Positions 8,664 through 14,859 of a stretch of DNA of 33,117 nt are shown here, piece by piece. The notes beneath the pieces are model-generated. The model was not told the origin of the DNA and did no database searches. It was given only the letters and a program-made list of their open reading frames with translations. This DNA is from Oscillospiraceae bacterium (GTDB taxonomy: Bacteria; Bacillota; Clostridia; Oscillospirales; Oscillospiraceae). How positions within the stretch are numbered: the first letter of the stretch is position 1; every line of letters starts with the position of its first letter. Where the stretch lies: assembly GCA_902783035.1 (NCBI GenBank), contig CACZPK010000032.1, positions 1 to 33,117 on the forward strand, given 5' to 3'. Position numbers and translations under genes: made by a program.

Positions 8664-8692
8664 AGTATAGCATGACGGCAGGTTCTTTGCAA
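8664..8692 (-). promoter_or_regulatory. Promoter of the NifX-like gene
   Basis: Minus-strand TTGCAA (8692-8687), 17 nt, TATACT (8669-8664). The predicted start near 8657 leaves a leader of about 25 nt before the ATG at 8631. Confidence 0.7.
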
Positions 8693-8730
8693 GGCGGGGA
8701 AATTACAGATTACAGAATACTTGTTGCTAC

Positions 8731-8862
8731 GAGTGGTCTCCCTTCCTTTACGCAGGGAGACCACTCGGGTTTCCCTGATTGTTGTCATTTAAGGCTTACA
8801 ATCGGGAAACCCGATATTCAATTGATGCAGAATGCGGTGAGATATCAGCCACCGCATTCTGC
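8731..8862. repeat. Cluster of three strong inverted repeats downstream of the SLH gene
   Basis: Three stem-loops lie in a row. First, GAGTGGTCTCCCT / AGGGAGACCACTC (8731-8743 / 8754-8766) is a perfect 13-bp stem with a 10-nt loop. Second, CGGGTTTCCC+GATTG / CAATC+GGGAAACCCG (8766-8781 / 8799-8813) has a one-base bulge and a 17-nt loop. Third, GCAGAATGCGGTG / CACCGCATTCTGC (8827-8839 / 8850-8862) is a perfect 13-bp stem with a 10-nt loop that itself holds GATATC. The third begins 10 nt after the SLH stop codon in transcription order. None is followed by a T-run on either strand. No other element was seen in this 241-nt gap apart from the NifX-like gene's promoter. Confidence 0.85.
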
Positions 8863-8872
8863 TATCACCCGC

Positions 8873-10153
8873 TTACCACTTATCCAGCTCGTAGGCAGTC
8901 TTAACATCGATAAAGTTGCCATCCTGCCGATCATCTTGGTATCCCCCAGGAGACGAGGTAACGGGATATCTCATGATCTTATTGTACCATTCCGTTTCAT
9001 TCAACGTAGCAAGAGTGATTTTGTAGCCCTTGTTGCCCTCTACAAGAACCGCTCGGCCGTTCAGCCACATCATCTTGCTCGGTGTGCGCTCATAGCCGGT
9101 GTAAGAATACGGCGGCAGCAAGACACTCTTGAGCGCGTTGACAACCTTCTGATGATCATCCGGGAATGCGATCTTGAGAACTTCCTGTAGGAGCTGGCGG
9201 CTGTTATAGCTCAGGCCGGAAGGCGGGACGAACTTGCCGTTGGAATCGTAATAGTTGGAGTCCATGAATGAGCAGAAAACGGAGCCGTCCTCTTTCAGGA
9301 TGTTCAGGTTGCTGTCATAGACCAACGACTCGTCGAATTCAGCAGCCTTGATTTCAAGGAAATCACCAAAGTTACTTTCCGGCTGATAGGTTACCTGCAG
9401 GTTGGCATACTTGCGATCCTTCGCAGTAAGCACCTTTAATGCCCAGCCATTGTCGGATCCGTCGGTCTCCGTGAACTTGCCCGTCGCCTTGATCGCATCG
9501 TAGATCTCCTTGTTGGTCATGCCATTGGCGATCGATTCCGCTCTCTCCGCTGCGGTCGTATAACCGGCGCGGTTCAGAATGGCGCAAATCTGAGCGCGGG
9601 TCAGGTTGTCGTTCGGTGCGAAGTTGCCCTTTTCGTCGACACCATTGATGATACCATACTGGACGGCCTTGAGCACCTGCTCCCTGCACTGGCTGTAGGC
9701 GATATCCGGGATATCATCGTAGGTTTTCCCATTCGACTGTGCTCCGGGTTTTATGCCCAGTCCCTCGATTACCATGAAGACAGCAATATCGCGGCTGCAG
9801 GGTTCCTCATAAGTTCCGTCCGCGATATTGGTTGTGAACTTATCCAGGTAATCGGCCTCAATCGCATTCTCCACCGCGACGTAATACCACTTGCCCTCCT
9901 TCGTCCCGACCGGCGTACCCTTTGCGTTGGCGATGATCGTCGCCATCTGGGCGATGGTCAACGTATCATCCGGGTGGAAGGTCCCGTCGCCCATGCCGTT
10001 GACCAGCTTGCCTTCCGCCAACGCCTGGATGTCCGCGTACGCCCAGTGCGACGTCGGCACGTCGGAGAACGTGGCCGGCGCGGCAAGAGCCGTCGCCGCG
10101 AAGGTGAAAATCATAACCGCCGCAAGCAGCGGCGCAAACAGCGTTTTCTTCAT
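8873..10153 (-). CDS. Secreted SLH-domain protein with unassigned C-terminal domain
   Basis: Probable cell-surface protein held to wall polymers by S-layer homology domains. The start is the ATG at 10153, 11 nt from AAGGAGG, and gives 426 residues; a longer frame to 10207 lacks a ribosome site and overlaps the promoter. A signal peptide spans 1-25 with a likely cut after ALA. SLH repeats fall at about 28-80 (FSDVPTSHWAYADIQALAEG), 88-136 (degenerate) and 146-198 (YDDIPDIAYSQCREQVLKAV). TRAQ at 185-188 and the related IAQM at 67-70 correspond to the SLH TRAE motif. Residues about 200-426 match nothing I recognise; they are rich in Tyr, Asn and Asp and lack an obvious catalytic motif. Single-gene unit. 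Confidence 0.88.
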   Translation of the reverse strand: MKKTLFAPLLAAVMIFTFAATALAAPATFSDVPTSHWAYADIQALAEGKLVNGMGDGTFHPDDTLTIAQMATIIANAKGTPVGTKEGKWYYVAVENAIEADYLDKFTTNIADGTYEEPCSRDIAVFMVIEGLGIKPGAQSNGKTYDDIPDIAYSQCREQVLKAVQYGIINGVDEKGNFAPNDNLTRAQICAILNRAGYTTAAERAESIANGMTNKEIYDAIKATGKFTETDGSDNGWALKVLTAKDRKYANLQVTYQPESNFGDFLEIKAAEFDESLVYDSNLNILKEDGSVFCSFMDSNYYDSNGKFVPPSGLSYNSRQLLQEVLKIAFPDDHQKVVNALKSVLLPPYSYTGYERTPSKMMWLNGRAVLVEGNKGYKITLATLNETEWYNKIMRYPVTSSPGGYQDDRQDGNFIDVKTAYELDKW

Positions 10154-10178
10154 GGGAAAAACCTCCTTTTCTGCCCCC

Positions 10179-10207
10179 ATGATATCAGTGGAACAAAATG
10201 CCGTCAA
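10179..10207 (-). promoter_or_regulatory. Promoter of the SLH-domain gene
   Basis: Minus-strand TTGACG (10207-10202), 17 nt, TATCAT (10184-10179). Transcription near 10172 would give a leader of about 19 nt containing the AAGGAGG site. Confidence 0.75.
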
Positions 10208-10227
10208 GGGAAACGTGTGGGCAAAAC

Positions 10228-10243
10228 CGCCCCGCGCGGGGCG
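10228..10243. promoter_or_regulatory. 16-bp perfect palindrome between divergent promoters
   Basis: CGCCCCGCGCGGGGCG is a perfect 16-bp palindrome lying between the -35 boxes of the SLH gene (10202-10207) and the antiporter (10275-10280). On the minus strand it is followed by GTTTT, but no gene ends there, so an operator is as likely as a terminator. Function is inference. Confidence 0.45.
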
Positions 10244-10274
10244 TAAAGAGCCTGCAAATTATTGATTTTAGCCA

Positions 10275-10303
10275 TTGCTTTTTGGGTGTGAAACAGCTAC
10301 AAT
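10275..10303 (+). promoter_or_regulatory. Promoter of the antiporter gene
   Basis: TTGCTT (10275-10280), 17 nt, TACAAT (10298-10303). A short hairpin, CGGGG-TCTGTT-CCCCG (10312-10327), falls right at the start of the predicted transcript. Confidence 0.7.
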
Positions 10304-10357
10304 AGCGTTTCCGGGGTCTGTTCCCCGAATATTTCATCGTAAAGGAAGTTATCCCGC

Positions 10358-11701
10358 ATGACCGCATTGCTCAACGTCGCGTTTGCCCTGCTGGCAGGGC
10401 TGATGATGACGCGCCTCTTTAACAAATGGCGCCTGCCCGATGTAACGGCGTTCCTCGTCGCGGGCGTGCTGATCGGCCCGTTCTGCCTCGGCCGCCTCGG
10501 TATTCCCGGTTTCGGTTTCCCCACCTATGACGCCGTCGCCGCGCTGGTGGTCATTTCCAACGTCGCCATGGGCTTTATCGCGTTTTCCATCGGCAACGAA
10601 TTCCGTCTGGAGCAGCTGCGCAAGACCGGACGTCAGGCGTCCATCATCGGTGTTTTGCAGGGGATCGCCGCCTGCCTGCTGGTGGATTGCGCCCTGCTGG
10701 GATTCCACACCGTGTTCCCCAACCTGCTCTCCGCTCCCGCGGCGATCACTCTCGGCGCCATCACCACCGCCACCGCTCCCGCCGCGACGCTGATGGTCGT
10801 GCGCCAATACAAGGCGCACGGCGAGCTGACAAGTCTGCTGCTACCCATCGTCGCGCTGGACGACGCGGTCGGCCTGGTCGTTTTTGCGGTGTCCTTCGGC
10901 ATTGCGCGTGCCCTGCTCTCCGGCACAGTGAGCATTGTGTCCATTCTCGTTGAACCGCTGCTGGAAATCATATTGTCCCTTCTGCTGGGTGCTGCGGCGG
11001 GCGTCGTGCTGACCGAGTTGGAGCGCATGTTCCATTCCAACACGAACCGCACGTCCATGACCATTGCCTTCGTATTCCTGACGGTGGCGCTCTCATCCCT
11101 CAAGTTCACCGTCGGCGGCGTCCGCATTGGTTTTTCCTCGTTGCTGGTGTGCATGATGCTCGGAACGGCATTCTGCAACCTCTCCCCGCTCTCGGACGAC
11201 CTGATGGGCCGCGCCGACCGCTGGTCCCAGCCGTTGCTGGCGGTGTTTTTTGTCATCAGCGGCGCAGAATTGCAGCTTGAGGTATTCTCCCAGCCCATGC
11301 TGGTGCTCATCGGCGTGATCTACATTCTCTCCCGTTCGCTGGGCAAATATTTCGGTGCCTACCTCTCCGCCCGCGGCGTCGGATGCAGCCCGAACGTCGT
11401 GCGCCATCTCGGCGTCACGCTCCTGCCGCAGGCGGGTGTTGCGCTGGGCATGTGCGTCACGGCGCAGCAGCTTGGCAGCACGGACGGCTCGCTTGTGCGC
11501 AACATCATTCTCTTCTCCGTGCTGATCTATGAGCTGATCGGCCCGCTGATGACCAAGGAGGCGCTCAAGGCCGCCGGCGAGATCACCGAAAAGCCAAAGG
11601 AAGTCGTCGAGCGGCGCGCCCGCGCTCTGGAAGCGGCGCAGCCCAAGGAGCTGGCACAACAATATCAGCACGCGCGCCGCGGGCGGCGTTACAACCGCTG
11701 A
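10358..11701 (+). CDS. CPA2-type cation/proton antiporter
   Basis: Integral membrane exchanger of the monovalent cation:proton antiporter-2 (Kef/NapA-like) superfamily, probably swapping sodium or potassium for protons. The 447-residue product has about 12 membrane helices and a short basic cytoplasmic tail (about residues 400-447, ending ARRGRRYNR). The core motif TATAPAAT (137-144) matches the unwound helix of this fold, and D168-D169 in VALDDAVG forms the DD ion-binding pair, which in studied relatives goes with electrogenic exchange. No TrkA-N/RCK domain is fused, unlike KefB/C. ATG at 10358 with AAGGAAG upstream. It is a monocistronic unit ended by the terminator at 11735. The transported ion cannot be fixed from sequence. 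Confidence 0.87.
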   Translation: MTALLNVAFALLAGLMMTRLFNKWRLPDVTAFLVAGVLIGPFCLGRLGIPGFGFPTYDAVAALVVISNVAMGFIAFSIGNEFRLEQLRKTGRQASIIGVLQGIAACLLVDCALLGFHTVFPNLLSAPAAITLGAITTATAPAATLMVVRQYKAHGELTSLLLPIVALDDAVGLVVFAVSFGIARALLSGTVSIVSILVEPLLEIILSLLLGAAAGVVLTELERMFHSNTNRTSMTIAFVFLTVALSSLKFTVGGVRIGFSSLLVCMMLGTAFCNLSPLSDDLMGRADRWSQPLLAVFFVISGAELQLEVFSQPMLVLIGVIYILSRSLGKYFGAYLSARGVGCSPNVVRHLGVTLLPQAGVALGMCVTAQQLGSTDGSLVRNIILFSVLIYELIGPLMTKEALKAAGEITEKPKEVVERRARALEAAQPKELAQQYQHARRGRRYNR

Positions 11702-11734
11702 CGCACATCGTCGCACAAACATTGCCGCACAAAT

Positions 11735-11761
11735 AAAAACCGCCCTTACGGGCGGTTTTTT
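11735..11761. terminator. Bidirectional terminator between antiporter and solute-binding protein genes
   Basis: AAAAACCGCCC-TTAC-GGGCGGTTTTT is a perfect 11-bp stem with A- and T-runs, able to end transcription from both the plus-strand antiporter and the convergent minus-strand gene ending at 11878. The remaining sequence to 11877 holds only a small hairpin, CAAGTC-GCCG-GACTTG (11797-11812). Confidence 0.9.
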
Positions 11762-11877
11762 GCTGTGCAAAACAATGCTGCGGCAGTCCTCGTTTCCAAG
11801 TCGCCGGACTTGACATGTAAAGCTTTGTGTGTCGGTTTTGGACGTTCGCGGCACGGCATGGCGCAGAGGCTCCACGC

Positions 11878-13518
11878 CTATTCCACGCTGTCCGCACGCG
11901 ACACGCCGGTAAAGAACAGGTTGCCGCGCTGATCGTGTTGCAGGCCCGTCAGGCCATCGCGCAAGCGATATGCCTCCGCCCTGAAGTAAAGGGGCGAGAG
12001 CGCCGTGTCGTCAAGAAGCAGCGCCTCCGCATCGTGCAGAAACGCCGTGCGCGCAGCCGGATCGCGGGAGCCGCTTGCCACGCCGATGAGCAGGTCAAAC
12101 GGTTTGCTGACGTAATGCAATACATTGCTGCCGTCCGTTCCGGCAAAGGGTGCCAGAAACTCCAGCGCATCACCGAAGCGCGCTTGCAGCGTGTCGATCG
12201 CAACATCATATTCGCCTGCGGCAATGCGGCGGTCAAATTCCGCGCGCGTCAGTCCCTCCGTGCTGATGGCAACCTTCAGGCGTTCATTCCAGATGGACGT
12301 CGTCGCTGCCGCAGCTCTGCGCGTTTCCTCACCCGCCACATAGATGCACTGCACGCTCGGGAAGCCCACGCCGCCCCAGTAACCGCCATTGCGCAGTTCA
12401 TGCTCGGCAGCCAGGCAGCGCATCGAGTACCCCTCTTCATCTACGTCGCAAAGCGCTGCGCCGGCACCGCGGAAGTCCTCCTCCGCTTCCGCCGAAACGC
12501 CCAAAATACCGGGCGGGACAAGTCCCGCGGCGGGAACCGTGCCCGCTCCCGCGGCGGCGGCAATTGCAGTGCGATCCAGTGAGAGGTCAAAGGCGCGGCG
12601 CACACGCGCATTGGAAAACACATCGCTCATGTGGTTGTAGAGTACGCAGACCGTGCTGCGCAGCGGGAGATATGCCTCTCCCTCCGTTCCGGCCGGCAGT
12701 ACAACGGCAAGATCCAGCGTCTTGCTGTCGTAGAGCTGCTGTGCCTGTTCCTCACCTGCGGAGAAAAGGAACCGCAGCACGTCCGGTTCCACGGAACGCC
12801 GCTCATAATACGAGCTGTTGCGCCGCAGCTGTATGTACTCTTCCCGCGCCCAGACGCCGACCTGATACGCCCCGTCACACAATGTCGAGCTGGTGGAGAT
12901 CACGTCCGGATCGCTGCGCATCTTGTCGCTCGGCAAGGGCATGGTCGCCACGGCGGTACAGATTTCACGGATGAAAAAGGCACAGGGCGCAGCGAGCGTC
13001 ACACGGAACGTGGTATCGCCGTCCGCTTTTACGCCCAGCTGGGTAAGATCACCCGTCTCGCGCACGGTTTGATACCCCTGCACCATCGAGAGCAAATCGC
13101 AATTGGGTGAACCGACCGTCGGATCGGCAAGCCGCCGCCATGCGTAGGCAAAATCCCGCGCACGTACGCGCGAACCGTCCGACCAGCGGGCAGAGGAACG
13201 GAGCGTGAACACGTAGTCCACCGTGCCGTCTGCGTTCTCCACCGTCCGATACTCCTTGGCAATGCCGGGCACAACCGTGAAATTTCCCTCGTCGTCCTCC
13301 TCCACGCGCATCAGGTTTTCATAAAGCGCATAAAACACGCTTTCCGCGCGCGGATCGGTATTCATCGCGGGGTCAAGGCTGTCCAGACGGGCACAGAGGC
13401 TCATACTCAGCGAAAAACGCTCTTCCTCCTCCGGCTCCTCCGCTCCACAGCCGCAAAGCGCGCTCATGCTCATGAGCGCGCTGAGAACAATGCACAGGTA
13501 TTTTTTGAATGACCGCAT
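11878..13518 (-). CDS. Solute-binding lipoprotein of peptide ABC transporter family (SBP_bac_5)
   Basis: Extracellular substrate-binding lipoprotein of the OppA/DppA family, normally feeding oligopeptides or similar ligands to an ABC importer. The 546-residue product has a lipoprotein signal: MRSFKKYLC, a hydrophobic stretch, then lipobox LCGC with Cys24 as the lipidated residue. Family marks are the LDPAMNTDPRAESVFYALYENLM region, the SDGSRVRARDFAYAWRRLADP motif (W-DG-xV-A-DF-AW signature) and NARVRRAFDLSLDRTAI in the second lobe. GGGAGAA precedes the ATG. It starts 24 nt after the DEAD-box helicase gene and no permease or ATPase genes lie nearby, so it is an orphan binding protein here; partners must be elsewhere. 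Confidence 0.92.
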   Translation of the reverse strand: MRSFKKYLCIVLSALMSMSALCGCGAEEPEEEERFSLSMSLCARLDSLDPAMNTDPRAESVFYALYENLMRVEEDDEGNFTVVPGIAKEYRTVENADGTVDYVFTLRSSARWSDGSRVRARDFAYAWRRLADPTVGSPNCDLLSMVQGYQTVRETGDLTQLGVKADGDTTFRVTLAAPCAFFIREICTAVATMPLPSDKMRSDPDVISTSSTLCDGAYQVGVWAREEYIQLRRNSSYYERRSVEPDVLRFLFSAGEEQAQQLYDSKTLDLAVVLPAGTEGEAYLPLRSTVCVLYNHMSDVFSNARVRRAFDLSLDRTAIAAAAGAGTVPAAGLVPPGILGVSAEAEEDFRGAGAALCDVDEEGYSMRCLAAEHELRNGGYWGGVGFPSVQCIYVAGEETRRAAAATTSIWNERLKVAISTEGLTRAEFDRRIAAGEYDVAIDTLQARFGDALEFLAPFAGTDGSNVLHYVSKPFDLLIGVASGSRDPAARTAFLHDAEALLLDDTALSPLYFRAEAYRLRDGLTGLQHDQRGNLFFTGVSRADSVE

Positions 13519-13542
13519 CGGAGTTCTCCCGGAAAACGTTTT

Positions 13543-14709
13543 TCAGCGGGGTCTTTCCCCTTCGACAAGTTTGCCGTCCTCGTCGAAATGCGCCAGGAGC
13601 AGCGTACTGCCCGTGACCTTGGCAATTTCGTCCAGTTTCATCTTGGACGGGTAGTCCGCTACCAGCGTAAACGCAAGACCGCGGCGTTTGGCGCGGCCCG
13701 TGCGGCCGATGCGGTGAACATAGTATTCATTCTCCTGCGGCACGTCGTAGTTGAACACGGCGTCCACATCGTCCGCGTCGATGCCGCGCGCGGCGACGTC
13801 CGTCGCAATGAACACGGGCAGCTCGCCGCGGCGAAAGCGCGCCATGACCTGTTCGCGCTTTTTCTGCGGAATATCGCCGTGGATGCAGTCCACATCCAGT
13901 CCTTCCAGCTCCAGATATTTTTTCAGCCGCTCGACCATGCCCTTCGTATTGCAGAACACGATCACGCGCTCCAACTCGCCCTGACGGACAATGCGCGCAA
14001 TGGCGGCAACCTTGTCGTTCTGATCCACGTCGATGCGGTACTGCAGGATATCGGGTTTGTTTTCTTCCTCCGCAGGAACGGTAACTTCCTCCGGATCGCG
14101 CTGGTAAACCCAGCTGATATCCAGCACCTCGCGGGAGATGGTCGCGGAGAACATGCCGAGGTTTTTGCGTGACTTCATCCGGTCAAGCAGGCGCGTCACA
14201 TCCTGCACAAAGCCCATGTCCAGCATGCGGTCAGCCTCGTCCAGCACCACCGTGTCCACATGGTCAAGGCGCACCGTGCGCCGTTTCATATGGTCGCCGA
14301 GACGTCCCGGCGTCGCCACCACAACCTGCGGTCTCTTTTTCAGCTGCTCGATCTGCTTGCCGATGGGCGCGCCGCCATAGAGGCAAACGGTGCGGATGCC
14401 CGGCAGGAAAGCGCAGAGATCGCGCAGTTCGTCGGTGATCTGCATGGCCAGTTCCCGCGTGGGCGCGAGGATGACGGCCTGCACCTCCTCGCGCTCCGTA
14501 TCGATGTGTTCGATGATGGGAATACCGAAGGCAAAGGTCTTCCCCGTGCCGGTGGGTGCCTTGGCGATAACATCCTTCCACTCCCGCATCGGCGGGATGC
14601 AGCCGGCCTGTACCGGCGTGGACTCCTCAATGCCTTTTTTTGCGAGCGCACGCTCCATCTCGGGCATGAGGGAAAGGCTGTCAAAGCGCACGCCTTGTGT
14701 GAATTCCAT
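13543..14709 (-). CDS. DEAD-box ATP-dependent RNA helicase
   Basis: RNA unwinding enzyme of superfamily 2, likely acting in ribosome assembly, mRNA decay or cold adaptation. The start is the ATG at 14709 (MEFTQGVRFDSL), 8 nt from AAAGGAAA, giving 388 residues. All core motifs are visible in order: Q motif (F...L...STPVQ), Walker A APTGTGKT, PTRELAMQ, GG, TPGR, DEAD, SAT, FCNTKG, TDVAARGID and HRIGRTGRA. The protein ends soon after the helicase core, without the basic or RRM-type tail of CsdA, DbpA or full-length CshA, so it is a minimal DEAD-box protein. It lies 150 nt downstream of glgP behind structured sequence and 24 nt before the solute-binding protein gene. Confidence 0.95.
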   Translation of the reverse strand: MEFTQGVRFDSLSLMPEMERALAKKGIEESTPVQAGCIPPMREWKDVIAKAPTGTGKTFAFGIPIIEHIDTEREEVQAVILAPTRELAMQITDELRDLCAFLPGIRTVCLYGGAPIGKQIEQLKKRPQVVVATPGRLGDHMKRRTVRLDHVDTVVLDEADRMLDMGFVQDVTRLLDRMKSRKNLGMFSATISREVLDISWVYQRDPEEVTVPAEEENKPDILQYRIDVDQNDKVAAIARIVRQGELERVIVFCNTKGMVERLKKYLELEGLDVDCIHGDIPQKKREQVMARFRRGELPVFIATDVAARGIDADDVDAVFNYDVPQENEYYVHRIGRTGRAKRRGLAFTLVADYPSKMKLDEIAKVTGSTLLLAHFDEDGKLVEGERPR

Positions 14710-14753
14710 AAGCTGAGTTTCCTTTGTTCTTTCTGTTTTGATCGGACCTTCCG

Positions 14754-14840
14754 GCGCAAGGCGCATCAGAAAACGCAGCCTTGCGCGCAGACGTCCGTGT
14801 GAGCGTGGGCGGCACCATACGGTGCGAAGATCTGCCGCCC
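14754..14840 (-). other. Structured region between glgP and the DEAD-box helicase, with alternative stems
   Basis: Inverted repeats seen: GGGCGGCA / TGCCGCCC (14807-14814 / 14833-14840); inside and overlapping it, GCACC-ATAC-GGTGC (14812-14825), which cannot form at the same time; and GCGCAAGGC / GCCTTGCGC (14754-14762 / 14778-14786). No T-run follows on the minus strand and no convincing promoter was found in 14710-14859. It may be the 3' end of the glycogen message or a leader for the helicase. Confidence 0.5.
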
Positions 14841-14859
14841 GTTCCGCCCCCGATATGCT

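Noticed and set aside
8731-8862. Hairpin cluster as a CRISPR array or as standard terminators
   Set aside because: The arms differ from one stem to the next and there are no repeated units with spacers; none has a T-run on either strand.
10154-10207. Longer N-terminus of the SLH protein starting at 10207
   Set aside because: It would start upstream of the predicted transcription start, has no ribosome site and places non-signal residues before a perfect signal peptide at 10153.
10228-10243. Palindrome as a terminator
   Set aside because: No gene on either strand ends next to it; the flanking genes diverge from this gap.
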